24,344 bases of DNA, from positions 1 through 24,344 of the forward strand of contig DASUBV010000316.1 in NCBI GenBank assembly GCA_035763085.1. Direction: 5' to 3'. The notes under the pieces are model-generated. The model saw only the letters and a program-made list of their open reading frames with translations, had not been told where the DNA came from and searched no databases. The DNA is from DASUBV01 sp035763085. Its GTDB lineage: Bacteria; Actinomycetota; Actinomycetes; Streptosporangiales; Streptosporangiaceae. The stretch's first letter is position 1. Each line of letters opens with the position of its first letter. A program made the position numbers and the translations under genes. This document shows, piece by piece, positions 1 to 7,994 of this stretch.

Positions 1-840
1 CAGCAGGCGGCGCGCGCCACCGCGGCGATCTACGGCTTCGTCCCCAGGCAGCCGCTGGCCGAGCAGTACGGCCACTACATGTGGCAGCTGCTGCACTTCA
101 ACCTCGGGGTGTCCATCGCCCAGGAAGGCACGCCGGTCGCCCGCATCGTGGCCTCGGCGTTCCCGTGGACGGTGGTGCTCGCCTTGTCCGGGATCCTGAT
201 CAGCTTCCTGGTCGGCGTGTGCCTCGGCGTCCTCGCCGCGGTCAGGCGGAACAAGGTCACCGGCGACGCGCTGTCGCTTGGCGGCGCCTTCGTCAGCGCG
301 ATCCCGACGTTCGTCATCGCGATCCTGCTGTTCTACCTGTTCACCACCATCTGGGCGCTGTTCCCGCCGGGCGGCAACGTCAGCGTCGTCGATACGCCGG
401 GCTTCAACGCCGGGTACATCAGCTCGATCATCAGCCATGCTGTGCTGCCGGTGGCCGCCTACGCGCTGTCGCTCGTCGGCGCATGGCTGCTGACCACCAA
501 GGCCAGCGTGATGTCGGTGCTCGGGGACGATTTCATCCTCGCGGCCGAGCTGCGCGGCCTGCGGCCGCTGACGGTGGCCAGGTACATCACCCGCAACGCG
601 ATGCTGCCGCTGTTCACGATCCTGGCCATCGCGATCGGCCTGCTGTTCGGCGGCGCGGTCTTCATCGAGGACGTGTTCAACTACCCCGGCCTCGGCCAGC
701 TGATGATCGCCAGCATCACCACGAAGGACTTCCCGGTCCTGGACGGCGCGTTCCTGCTGATCACGGTGGCGGTCATCGTCGCCAACATCCTGGCCGACCT
801 GGCCTACCCCCTCATTGACCCGCGGATTCGCAGGAGCTAG
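1..840 (+). CDS. Dpp/Opp-type ABC transporter permease (DppB-like), 5' end missing
   Basis: This is the first inner-membrane permease of an oligopeptide/oligosaccharide ABC importer. The frame is open from base 1 without a start, so the gene begins outside the window; about 279 residues are present and only an N-terminal part (first membrane helix and part of the periplasmic segment) should be missing. The visible part has several hydrophobic helices. Its EAA-type cytoplasmic loop (AELRGLRPLTVARYI, about bases 544-588) is followed by the family-typical GGAVFIEDVFNYPGLG, and it ends with YPLIDPRIR. The Met at base 79 lies inside the domain and is not the start. It stops 3 bp before the next permease, so the two are one operon and should form a heterodimer. 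The substrate-binding protein is not in the window and presumably lies upstream. The family assignment is firm; the substrate is not readable from this sequence. Confidence 0.93.
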   Translation, partial: QQAARATAAIYGFVPRQPLAEQYGHYMWQLLHFNLGVSIAQEGTPVARIVASAFPWTVVLALSGILISFLVGVCLGVLAAVRRNKVTGDALSLGGAFVSAIPTFVIAILLFYLFTTIWALFPPGGNVSVVDTPGFNAGYISSIISHAVLPVAAYALSLVGAWLLTTKASVMSVLGDDFILAAELRGLRPLTVARYITRNAMLPLFTILAIAIGLLFGGAVFIEDVFNYPGLGQLMIASITTKDFPVLDGAFLLITVAVIVANILADLAYPLIDPRIRRS

Positions 841-843
841 CCG

Positions 844-1755
844 ATGACGACCACGGTCACGCTCACGCCCGAGCAGCTGGAGCGCGCGATGCGGCGCTCC
901 CGGCGCCGCGCCACGGGCCGGTGGCGGCTGTTCGTCAGCACGCCCGGCCGGGCCGCGGCCTGCCTGATCGTCGTCGTCTTCGCGCTGATGGCGATCGCCG
1001 GGCCCTATCTGTACCCGGCCAACCTGCCGATCAACCCCGACAACATCTACGCTCCGCCGAGCCTGGCGCACCCGCTGGGCACCGATTTTGAGGGCGCCGA
1101 CACTCTCGCGCTGATCGTCACCGGCGCGCGCTATGTCCTGCTGGCCGCCGCGATCGCGGCGATCATCACGATGGTGATCGGGACGGCGGCCGGCCTGGCG
1201 GCGGGGTACTACCCGCGGCTCGCGGGCCCGGCGATCATGCGCGTCACCGACTTCGTGCTGGCCATCCCCGGCTTCCCGGTGCTGCTGGTGCTGTCGACGA
1301 TCTGGCAGTTCGGCTCGCTGGTGCAGATGGGCGTCGCGCTCGGCGTGTTCGGCTGGGGCGGCATCGCCCGGGCGGTGCGCGCGCAGACGCTGTCGCTGCG
1401 CGAGCGCGGGTTCGTGGAGGCGGCGCGCGGCCTGGGCCTGCCCGGCCGCCGGATCATCAGCACCGAGCTGCTGCCCAACATCGCCCCGTACATCGGGATG
1501 AACCTCATGCTGACCCTCACCGGCTTCATCTATACCGAGGTAGGCCTGTTCTTCCTCGGTGCAGTGTCCTACAGCTCGAGCAACTGGGGCGTGATGCTGA
1601 ACAACGCCGTCTTCCAGGCCAACGCCGTCACCAGCACCCGGGCGCTGGCCTACCTGCTGTCGCCGCTGATCTGCATCCTGCTCATCACCATCGCGCTGGT
1701 GACGCTGGCGAACGCCGTCGACGAGTTCTTCAACCCGCGGCTCAGGCGGATCTGA
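844..1755 (+). CDS. Dpp/Opp-type ABC transporter permease (DppC-like)
   Basis: This is the second permease of the importer, 303 residues, the usual length for DppC/OppC proteins. A basic cytoplasmic N-terminus (RRSRRRATGRWR) is followed by the first helix (about residues 38-58, OppC_N type). The short periplasmic segment contains the family-typical AHPLGTDFEGAD. The permease domain carries the EAA loop FVEAARGLGLPGRRII and the following TELLPNIAPYI. The protein ends with FFNPRLRRI, matching the FDPRLR-type tails of the family. The ATG lies 3 bp after the preceding stop, and the TGA stop overlaps the next ATG (TGATG), indicating translational coupling. It should pair with the upstream permease and be driven by the two downstream ATPases. 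Confidence 0.94.
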   Translation: MTTTVTLTPEQLERAMRRSRRRATGRWRLFVSTPGRAAACLIVVVFALMAIAGPYLYPANLPINPDNIYAPPSLAHPLGTDFEGADTLALIVTGARYVLLAAAIAAIITMVIGTAAGLAAGYYPRLAGPAIMRVTDFVLAIPGFPVLLVLSTIWQFGSLVQMGVALGVFGWGGIARAVRAQTLSLRERGFVEAARGLGLPGRRIISTELLPNIAPYIGMNLMLTLTGFIYTEVGLFFLGAVSYSSSNWGVMLNNAVFQANAVTSTRALAYLLSPLICILLITIALVTLANAVDEFFNPRLRRI

Positions 1756-2861
1756 TGACGCGGATCACGCGGTTCTCGCGCGCCGCGGGCCCGGCCGGCC
1801 AGACCGGCCGCGCCGGCGGCCCGGCCGGGACGGCAGTTGCGGCCGGCCGGGCCGCGGCGCCGGAGCGGGAGGGACAGCTGGCGGGTGCCGCGGCGGTGCA
1901 GGTGCAGGACCTCACCGTGGCGTTCAGCACCCCGGCGGGCCTGCTGCCGGCGGTCTCGCACGTGTCCCTCGACCTGGCCCGCGGCCAGATCACCGGGCTG
2001 GTCGGGGAGTCCGGGTCGGGCAAGTCAACGCTGGCGCTGACCCTGCTCAATGCGGTGCCGCAGCCGGGCCAGGTGACCTCGGGCTCGGTGCACATCGACG
2101 GCGTCGGCGACGTGCTGGGGCTGCACGGCCCCGCGCTGCGGCGCGCCAGGGGAGCCCGGATCGGCTACGTCTTCCAGGCCTCGCAGAACTCGCTGAACCC
2201 GCTCAAGCAGGTCGGCAAGCAGCTCCTGGACCTCGGCCGCTCGCATGGCGAGCGCGATCTGCGCGGCCTGCTGAGCAAGGCCAGGCGGCTGCTCGATGAC
2301 ATGGGCATGGACGCCGAGCGGGTGCTGGCCTCCTTTCAGCACGAGCTGTCGGGCGGCATGCGCCAGCGTGTCGGGATCGTGTTCGCGCTGGTGCTCAACG
2401 CGCACGTGCTCATCCTGGACGAGCCGACCACCGCGCTGGACATGCTGACCCAGGCCTCGGTCATGGAGATCGTCAGGAAGGTGCACGCCGAGCATCACCT
2501 GACCACGCTCATCATCTCCCACGATGTCGGCGTGATCGGCGACCTGGCGCACCGGATGGCCGTCATGTACGCGGGCCGGATAGTGGAGGAAGGCCCGACC
2601 GAGGCCGTGCTGGCCGGCCCGCGGCACCCCTATACCCGGGGCCTGCTGGCCGCGATGCCGCGCATCACCGGGGACGCCGGGCTGGCCACCCCGCTGCCCG
2701 GCCGGCCGCCGGACCTGGCGTCCATCCCGCGGCAGGGCTGCGTGTTCCGGGACCGCTGCCCGCTGGCCATGCCCGAGTGCGAGCAGGCCGAGCCGCCGGT
2801 GACCGTGACCAGCGACGGCCGCCAGTTCGCCTGCTACGCGGCGGCGGGTGACGCGGCATGA
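1755..2861 (+). CDS. Opp/Dpp-type ABC transporter ATP-binding protein (OppD/DppD-like)
   Basis: This is the first of two cytoplasmic ATPases that power the importer, 368 residues. Walker A is GESGSGKST (residues 84-92), the Q-loop region is FQASQNSLNP (about 140-149), the ABC signature is LSGGMRQR (198-205), Walker B runs into LDEPTTALD (221-229) and the switch histidine is H256 in IISHD. The C-terminal Opp/Dpp domain has the cysteine pattern CVFRDRCPLAMPEC, which in relatives coordinates an iron-sulfur cluster. The first 45 or so residues are a low-complexity Ala/Gly/Pro/Arg stretch before the ABC domain begins at about VQVQDLTV, so either the annotated ATG adds a disordered extension or translation starts further in. 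The ATG overlaps the previous stop, which favours the long form. The TGA overlaps the next ATG by 4 bp. Confidence 0.94.
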   Translation: MTRITRFSRAAGPAGQTGRAGGPAGTAVAAGRAAAPEREGQLAGAAAVQVQDLTVAFSTPAGLLPAVSHVSLDLARGQITGLVGESGSGKSTLALTLLNAVPQPGQVTSGSVHIDGVGDVLGLHGPALRRARGARIGYVFQASQNSLNPLKQVGKQLLDLGRSHGERDLRGLLSKARRLLDDMGMDAERVLASFQHELSGGMRQRVGIVFALVLNAHVLILDEPTTALDMLTQASVMEIVRKVHAEHHLTTLIISHDVGVIGDLAHRMAVMYAGRIVEEGPTEAVLAGPRHPYTRGLLAAMPRITGDAGLATPLPGRPPDLASIPRQGCVFRDRCPLAMPECEQAEPPVTVTSDGRQFACYAAAGDAA

Positions 2862-3883
2862 TCGAGGTACGCGAGATCACCCGGACCTTCGCCGGGCGCG
2901 GCGGCCTGGTGCGCCGCGGCGGGGTGCGGGCCCTGCGCGGGGTCAGCTTCACGATTCCCGACCACGGTGCCGTGTCGCTGATCGGGGAGTCGGGCTGCGG
3001 CAAGACCACCCTCGGCCGCATCCTGTGCGGGCTGGAGGACTTCGACGGCGGCGACCTGGTGGTCGACGGCCAGTCCCTGGCGGCGCTGAAGCCGGCGCAG
3101 CGCGCGCCGTACTTCCGCCGCATCCAGATGATCCACCAGGACCCGTACTCGGCGCTGAACCCGACGCGCACCATCGGCCAGATCCTGGCCGACCCGCTCG
3201 GCCTGCGGGCCCGCCAGCTGGGCAAGGGCGGCGGGTGGCTGGCCGACCGCCGTGCCGAGCTGCTCGGGCTGGTCGGCCTCGACCCGGACTACGTGCTGCC
3301 GCGCTATCCGCACATGCTGTCGGGCGGCATGCGGCAGCGGGTCGTCATCGCGCGCGCCCTGACGGTCGACCCTGAGGTCCTGGTGGCCGACGAGGCCGTC
3401 TCGATGATCGACGTCTCGCTGCGCCTCGGCATTCTGCAGCTGCTGCGCGACCTGCGCGATGAGGTGGGCGTTGCGGTGCTGTTCATCACCCACGACGTGG
3501 CCACCGCCCGCTACATCGGCGACGGCGGCCGGCTGCACGTGATCTACCGGGGCACGGTGATCGAGCAGGGCAGCACGGACACGATCATCCAGCATCCGGT
3601 GCATCCGTACACGCAGTGCCTGCTGTCGGCGATCCCGGTGCTGCGCGGCATCGAGAGCCCGGCGCCGGCCCGGCTGGCCCCCACGGCTCCGCTGGATGAC
3701 CGGCAGGAGCCGCCGGGCTGCCTGTTCGAGCCCCGCTGCCCGCTGGCCGCGCCGGAGTGCGCGCAGCGGCAGCCGCCGCTCAGCCAGCTCGGCGGCACGG
3801 CGCAGGAGCACGCCTGCCTGTTCCCGAAGGCGCGTCCGGTGGTAGCCGTGCCGGCGGGCCTGGCGGCGGGGCAGGGCGATTGA
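2858..3883 (+). CDS. Opp/Dpp-type ABC transporter ATP-binding protein (OppF/DppF-like)
   Basis: This is the second ATPase of the importer, 341 residues, overlapping the first by ATGA. Walker A is GESGCGKTT (43-51), the Q-loop is IHQDPYSALNP (92-102), the signature is LSGGMRQR (154-161) and the switch histidine is H212 in FITHD. The C-terminal domain has CLFEPRCPLAAPEC with the expected cysteines. Walker B reads VLVADEAVSMID instead of the usual DEPVSALD: the catalytic Glu179 is present but the following Pro is Ala and the D-loop is altered, a mild variant. It is the last transporter gene; the next gene in the same direction starts 64 bp downstream behind a strong ribosome binding site and is probably in the same transcript. 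Confidence 0.94.
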   Translation: MIEVREITRTFAGRGGLVRRGGVRALRGVSFTIPDHGAVSLIGESGCGKTTLGRILCGLEDFDGGDLVVDGQSLAALKPAQRAPYFRRIQMIHQDPYSALNPTRTIGQILADPLGLRARQLGKGGGWLADRRAELLGLVGLDPDYVLPRYPHMLSGGMRQRVVIARALTVDPEVLVADEAVSMIDVSLRLGILQLLRDLRDEVGVAVLFITHDVATARYIGDGGRLHVIYRGTVIEQGSTDTIIQHPVHPYTQCLLSAIPVLRGIESPAPARLAPTAPLDDRQEPPGCLFEPRCPLAAPECAQRQPPLSQLGGTAQEHACLFPKARPVVAVPAGLAAGQGD

Positions 3884-3947
3884 TACGGTGCCCGCCGTGC
3901 CGCTTGTCCCTCGTCGTGGTACTTGTCCCTGGTAAGGAGACGCTTCA

Positions 3948-4715
3948 TTGGCTACCGAAACCCGGCTGATCGTCCGCGGTGACGACTTCGGCATGTGCCA
4001 CTCCGTTAACGAGGGCATCGTCCGCGCGTTCACCGAGGGGATCGTGACCCAGGCCTCGGTCATGGTGCCATGCCCGTGGTTCACCGAGGCGGCGCATCTG
4101 GCCCGGACCCGCGCCATTCCGGTCGGCATTCACCAGACCCTGACCTGCGAGTGGGACTACCTGCGGTGGCGCCCGCTGACCAGCGGCTCGTCGCTGGCCG
4201 GCCCCGACGGCACGTTCTACCGCAGCGTCGAGGAGGCCTGCGCGGCGATCACGCACGAGGAGGCGGTGGCCGAGCTGCTGGCCCAGGCCGGCCGGTTTAC
4301 CGCCGAGGGCCTGGCCATCGGGTACCTCGACGCCCACATGGGGGAGTCGGTGCCGCAGGCCTACACCGAGGTGGCGGACCAGCTCGGCGCGGTGTACCTG
4401 TACTCGGAGCTGGCCCGGTCCTGCGGCCTCACCTCGGTCCGCACCCTCAGCGACCGGGACGCCCGCGACAAGAAGGACTGGCTCATGACGTACCTGTCCG
4501 AGCTGGGTCCGGGCCTGCACCTGCTGGTGACGCATCCCGCGGTGGCCGGGCCCGAGCTCGCCTCGCTGACCGGGCCGGACTCAGTGCCCTACCGCTGGGC
4601 CGAGGAATACCGGATCTCCGACCTGGACCTGCTCACTGATCCTGAGGTGGCGGCCCACATCCGGGCCGGGGGGATCGAGCTCACCACGGCCGCCCAGGCC
4701 CTCGCTGCCGGGTGA
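3948..4715 (+). CDS. YdjC/ChbG-family carbohydrate deacetylase
   Basis: This is a 255-residue protein of the YdjC/ChbG/HpnK family, metal-dependent enzymes that remove N-acetyl groups from sugars; ChbG acts on chitobiose-type oligosaccharides. The family landmarks are VRGDDFG near the N-terminus (D12, D13), GIHQTLT (H62) and GYLDAHMG (H130), which together give the Asp-His-His metal site, with a late THP at VTHPAVAG. The start is TTG at 3948, chosen because AAGGAG (3934-3939) lies 8 bp upstream and the protein begins directly with the conserved first strand (RLIVRGDDFG). It follows the ABC importer by 64 bp, so a job on an imported acetylated oligosaccharide is a reasonable inference. The exact substrate is unknown. 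Confidence 0.87.
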   Translation: MATETRLIVRGDDFGMCHSVNEGIVRAFTEGIVTQASVMVPCPWFTEAAHLARTRAIPVGIHQTLTCEWDYLRWRPLTSGSSLAGPDGTFYRSVEEACAAITHEEAVAELLAQAGRFTAEGLAIGYLDAHMGESVPQAYTEVADQLGAVYLYSELARSCGLTSVRTLSDRDARDKKDWLMTYLSELGPGLHLLVTHPAVAGPELASLTGPDSVPYRWAEEYRISDLDLLTDPEVAAHIRAGGIELTTAAQALAAG

Positions 4716-4722
4716 CCGGCAG
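4705..4722 (+). terminator. Hairpin at the end of the transporter-deacetylase operon
   Basis: A perfect 7-bp stem (CTGCCGG / CCGGCAG) closes a GTGA tetraloop, and the stop codon of the deacetylase lies in the loop. There is no T-run after it, as is common in high-GC actinomycetes. It fits an intrinsic terminator or 3'-end stabiliser but the stem is short. Confidence 0.45.
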
Positions 4723-4759
4723 TCCTTGGCGCGGCCGCCGCTTCCCCGGCAGTGCAGCC

Positions 4760-4789
4760 CGGACAGCTGCCGGCGGCGCCCGGTAGCGT
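4760..4789 (+). promoter_or_regulatory. Predicted promoter for a leaderless PhzF-family mRNA
   Basis: A -35-like CGGACA (4760-4765, matching GACA of TTGACA) is separated by 18 bp from a -10-like TAGCGT (4784-4789, TAnnnT). The GTG start of the next gene lies exactly six bases after the -10 box, so transcription would start at or next to the start codon. No ribosome binding site is visible, consistent with leaderless translation. Confidence 0.55.
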
Positions 4790-4795
4790 CGTGTC

Positions 4796-5689
4796 GTGCA
4801 GCCAATTCCCTACAGCCACGTTGATGTCTTCGCGCCCCGCCCCTACACCGGCAACAGCCTCGCCGTTTTCGTCGATCCGCCGGACCTGACCAGCGGCCAG
4901 CTGGCGGCCATCACCGGCGAGCTCCGGCACTTCGAGACGATCTTCGTCAGCACCGGCGCCGCCCCCGGCAGCGTGACGGCCCGCGTCTTCGACCTCGACG
5001 GCGAGCTGGCGTTCGCCGGGCATCCGGTGCTCGGCGCGGCCGCGGTACTGCACGGCCGCGAGGATCCCGGCCCGGGGGTCCGCCTGACCACCTCGGTCGC
5101 CCTGCCCGCGCGCACGGTCACGGTCGAGACCGAGGGCAGCCTGGACACCGGCGTGCTGGCCGCGCTGGACCAGGGCCGGCCCGACGTCCTGGAGACCCCG
5201 CCCCGCGCCCAGCGGCCGGCCATCGCGGCCGCCGTCGGCCTGACGGCCGGCGACCTCGATGACGAGCTGCCGGCCGAGGTGCTCTCGACCGGCCTGCGGT
5301 ACCTGATCATCCCAGTCCGCTCGGCGGACGCGCTCGCGCGGGCGCGCATCCACGGCGATGACTTCGCCCGCTTCCTGGACGGCCTGGGCGCCGAGTTCGC
5401 CTACCTGCTCGATGCCGCCGGCCTGGAGGGGCGGCACTGGAACAACGACGGCATCATCGAGGACGTGGCCACCGGCAGCGCGGCAGGCTGCGTGGCGGCC
5501 TACCTGATGCGCCACGGTCGCGCCCGCGACGGGGAAGCCCTCTCACTCCGGCAGGGCCGCTTCGCCGGACGGCCGTCGCAGATCCAGATCAGCGCGTTCG
5601 GTGACGCCAGGCTGGTTGACCGGGTGGTCGTGGCCGGGCGGGTCAGCCTCGTGGCCACCGGGCACCTGCACGCGCCGCCGCCGGCCTGA
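4796..5689 (+). CDS. PhzF-family isomerase/epimerase-like protein
   Basis: This 297-residue protein belongs to the PhzF fold family (diaminopimelate-epimerase-like), whose founding member isomerises an intermediate of phenazine synthesis. Seen motifs: N-terminal VDVFAPRPYTGNSLAVF, the acidic residue in the FETIFV segment at the place of the catalytic Glu (about residue 47), FAGHPVLGAAAVLH (73-86), and a C-terminal EDVATGSAAGCVAAYL matching the family EDPATGSA motif. No other phenazine genes are present, so the phenazine name should not be taken literally; most family members act on unknown small metabolites. The GTG start at 4796 has no Shine-Dalgarno but sits six bases behind a -10-like box, suggesting a leaderless transcript separate from the transporter operon. 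Confidence 0.88.
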   Translation: MQPIPYSHVDVFAPRPYTGNSLAVFVDPPDLTSGQLAAITGELRHFETIFVSTGAAPGSVTARVFDLDGELAFAGHPVLGAAAVLHGREDPGPGVRLTTSVALPARTVTVETEGSLDTGVLAALDQGRPDVLETPPRAQRPAIAAAVGLTAGDLDDELPAEVLSTGLRYLIIPVRSADALARARIHGDDFARFLDGLGAEFAYLLDAAGLEGRHWNNDGIIEDVATGSAAGCVAAYLMRHGRARDGEALSLRQGRFAGRPSQIQISAFGDARLVDRVVVAGRVSLVATGHLHAPPPA

Positions 5690-5692
5690 CCA

Positions 5693-5713
5693 GCGCGCGG
5701 TGAGCCGCGGCGC
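5693..5713. terminator. Weak hairpin between convergent genes
   Basis: GCGCGCGG, a TGAG loop and CCGCGGCGC form a stem with one bulged base just after the PhzF-family stop. It lies between that gene and the converging GH26 gene and could stop transcripts from either side. The evidence is only the dyad and its location. Confidence 0.3.
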
Positions 5714-5782
5714 TCGTGCCGGCGGGCCGGCCACGCGTGTGCGCCGGTGAGCGGGGAGCGGGCCAGCACCGCGTTGGCCGGC

Positions 5783-6898
5783 TTACTTGCCGCTTTCCGC
5801 TGGCGGGAGTGGTCGGCCGTAGGATCTCGCCTCCTGGCGGAACAAGGCCACGGCGGCCGGGTTGTCCTCCAGCCGCCAGTCCTGGTGGTAGATCCCGCGA
5901 TGCTGCCGCTCATCGAACCAGACCAGCCCGGTCAGGTGGTACCGCCGGATAGCGGCGAAGAGGTTGCGGATGCCGCGGAGCTGCCCGGCGGCGGGCCCGA
6001 CCGACGCCTCTGATACCAGCAGCGGCTTGTCTGTCAGCCTGCGCACTGCCCGGACTGTGGGCAGGAACAAGCTCTTGAACGTATCGCTGGAGCGGACGTA
6101 GTACCCGTCGATGCCGACCCAGTCGACATAGGACGGTCCCGGCCAGTAGGCGGCAGGCGGCCCGGAATTACTGAACGCGACATTCAGCGTCCAGAGCCAG
6201 GTCACGTTGGTGGCGCCGGCTTCCCGGAAGACGGTCACCACATGCCGCCAGGCCGCCACCCAGGTGGCTGCGGGGGTATGGGTCCAGCCCCAGCGATACC
6301 ACGGGCCGTTGGGCTCGGGTGCGAAGCTCAGGATGACGGGGTGGCCGAAGGCACGCACCTGGGCCGCGTAGGACCGCAGGAACCGGTCGTCCTTTCCGGA
6401 GGAGACCCTCGCCAGTCCGACGTGGGCGGGGGGGTAGAGCTGCACGAACGGCTCCGCGCCGTGCGCGTAGGCGGTCTCGGCGAACTTGGTCAGGAAGGGC
6501 TCTCCCCAGCCGCTGTAATAGAGCACCAGGTCAGGCTCGCGGCCTACCCGCGCGGCGAATTTCTCCACCGGCCGGTAGTTCTCTGTCTCGCCAGGCTTGA
6601 ACACCCCCAGGTGGAACCCGGCCCGGACCGGATGACGGGCCGCAACGGGATGCTGGACGGGGGCCGGGGCGGGGGCCTGCGAGAACACGAAGGCGCACGT
6701 CAGCACAGCAACCGCGACGACGCCAGTGCCGCAGTACCAGACGACTGCGGGGACCCGTGGCCGGTATCCCGGTACCTGCTTGGACTTCACCGGGATCAGC
6801 CGGGCGATCGCCGAGATCGCGAAGCTAGCGGTGACCAGCCTCACGTACAAGTACGGGCCGCCCGGCTGCAGGAAGGCGGTGATGATGGAGTGCAGCAT
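5783..6898 (-). CDS. Membrane-anchored GH26-like glycoside hydrolase
   Basis: 371 residues from the ATG at 6898. A hydrophobic segment at about residues 51-73, preceded by a basic stretch, should anchor the protein, with the catalytic domain (from about residue 92) outside the cell. The domain resembles GH26 (beta-mannanase/beta-glucanase clan GH-A): LVLYYSGWGEPF, then FAPEPNGPWYRWGW with the putative acid/base Glu195, and LLVSEAS with the putative nucleophile Glu297. The usual His before the acid/base is Pro here, so the substrate may differ from mannan. I chose 6898 rather than the ATG at 6955 because AAGGAA lies about 10 bp upstream of it. The gene start overlaps the 3' end of the glycosyltransferase gene by 74 bp, so they are co-transcribed; a role in trimming or releasing the polymer made by that enzyme is inferred. 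Confidence 0.82.
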   Translation of the reverse strand: MLHSIITAFLQPGGPYLYVRLVTASFAISAIARLIPVKSKQVPGYRPRVPAVVWYCGTGVVAVAVLTCAFVFSQAPAPAPVQHPVAARHPVRAGFHLGVFKPGETENYRPVEKFAARVGREPDLVLYYSGWGEPFLTKFAETAYAHGAEPFVQLYPPAHVGLARVSSGKDDRFLRSYAAQVRAFGHPVILSFAPEPNGPWYRWGWTHTPAATWVAAWRHVVTVFREAGATNVTWLWTLNVAFSNSGPPAAYWPGPSYVDWVGIDGYYVRSSDTFKSLFLPTVRAVRRLTDKPLLVSEASVGPAAGQLRGIRNLFAAIRRYHLTGLVWFDERQHRGIYHQDWRLEDNPAAVALFRQEARSYGRPLPPAESGK

Positions 6899-7994
6899 GG
6901 CCTGCGCTTTCCTTCTCCACGTGATTCCAGGAAACGTCGCGGCGGGTGAACTCATGCTTCAGCGCGTGGAAGAGGTACAGGCCGTCGAACAGCCCGTACC
7001 ACCACTCGGGTAGCAGCAGGGCCGCGATGAGCACGCCGCCCCGGCCAGCACCTCGGGCCGTGATGACTCGCTCCAGGTAGATGGTCAGCAGCATTCCGAG
7101 TACCCAGCCCGGCATGCTGAAACCGAAATGCGCGACGAGCGAGTAGATGAGGATCGCCCAGCAGGCAATCTGGGAGCAGTACCGCCCGTAAAAGAAGCCC
7201 TGGCGCACCCAGTTGGTCCAGGTCGCCCGGGTGAAGCCGTACCGGCGCAGGGAGGTCAGAGTGCCGCTCTGCCACCGCAGGCGCTGCTGGAACAGGTGCT
7301 TCCAGGTCGGCATCAGCTCAGTCACGGCCGTGCAGCCGGACGGGCACAGGCACCGGTAGCCGAGCGTCTTCAGGGCCAGCGTGATCTCGTAATCCTCGGT
7401 AATGGATGAGCTGTCGTAGTACTCGCCTGGCGTTCCAGGCAGGCGACGGCCGCGCTCGCAGGCCACCTCCCGCAGCACGGGAACCCGGAACATGGTGCCG
7501 GTGCCGGACAGCACCCAGAGGTCATAGCGGCGCTGTACCAGGCGTGACGCGCGGACGAACTCGTTGCGCTGAAGCTGGCGCAGCAGCCCCGGCCCGGGCT
7601 CTCCGGTGTAGGTGCCGCTCACGCCGCCGACCAGAGGATCACGCACCAGGGCATCGACCGCGCACTGAATCCAGCCGGGCGCGAGCTGCGAGTCAGCGTC
7701 CATGACTAGCACGAGGTCCTCGCGGGCCAGTCCAGGCAGGATGCGCCGCAGCGCCTGGTTCAGCGCGCCTGCTTTGCGTGCGCTGTTGCCAACGGTAGCC
7801 AGGACCTTAGCCCCGTGCAGCATGCTCCGGTCGTCAGTGGCGTCGGAGGAGTTGTCGCTGACCACGATGATCTCGTCGGGCGGGTGAGTCTGCCGGCGCA
7901 GCGAGCTGATCGTCTCCTTGATCGACGCGGCCTCGTTGTGGGCCGGAATAAGCACGACCACCCGGCCAGCGCGGGACCGCTCAGCGAGCGACAT
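6825..7994 (-). CDS. Processive family-2 glycosyltransferase (polysaccharide synthase-like)
   Basis: 389 residues from the ATG at 7994. N-terminal GT-A fold with VVVLIPAHNEA (12-22), VMDADS (DxD, 97-102), SITEDYE (TED, about 197-203) and QRLRW (QxxRW, 237-241), the full motif set of processive inverting GT2 synthases such as cellulose, hyaluronan and poly-N-acetylglucosamine synthases. It is followed by hydrophobic helices (about 271-310 and 318-345) that would help form an export channel. The start is placed at 7994 because the preceding small ORF stops there in a TGATG overlap. The frame stays open to an ATG at 8171, but its AGGAGG is only one base away and the extra residues look unlike the family. 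The last 28 or so residues after HVEKE run into the GH26 gene and look non-conserved. The polymer made is unknown. Confidence 0.88.
   Translation of the reverse strand: MSLAERSRAGRVVVLIPAHNEAASIKETISSLRRQTHPPDEIIVVSDNSSDATDDRSMLHGAKVLATVGNSARKAGALNQALRRILPGLAREDLVLVMDADSQLAPGWIQCAVDALVRDPLVGGVSGTYTGEPGPGLLRQLQRNEFVRASRLVQRRYDLWVLSGTGTMFRVPVLREVACERGRRLPGTPGEYYDSSSITEDYEITLALKTLGYRCLCPSGCTAVTELMPTWKHLFQQRLRWQSGTLTSLRRYGFTRATWTNWVRQGFFYGRYCSQIACWAILIYSLVAHFGFSMPGWVLGMLLTIYLERVITARGAGRGGVLIAALLLPEWWYGLFDGLYLFHALKHEFTRRDVSWNHVEKESAGHAALHHHRLPAAGRPVLVREAGHR

Noticed and set aside
2834..4129. Long minus-strand frame opposite the second ATPase and deacetylase
   Set aside because: No recognisable domain, and it spans two well-supported + strand genes. 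It is a GC-driven shadow.
4796..5689. Phenazine biosynthesis cluster
   Set aside because: Only the PhzF-like protein is present; no other phenazine gene is nearby, and this fold is widespread outside phenazine synthesis.
6242..6949. Plus-strand frame opposite the GH26 gene
   Set aside because: The minus frame has a membrane segment, GH26 motifs and a ribosome binding site; the plus frame has nothing recognisable.
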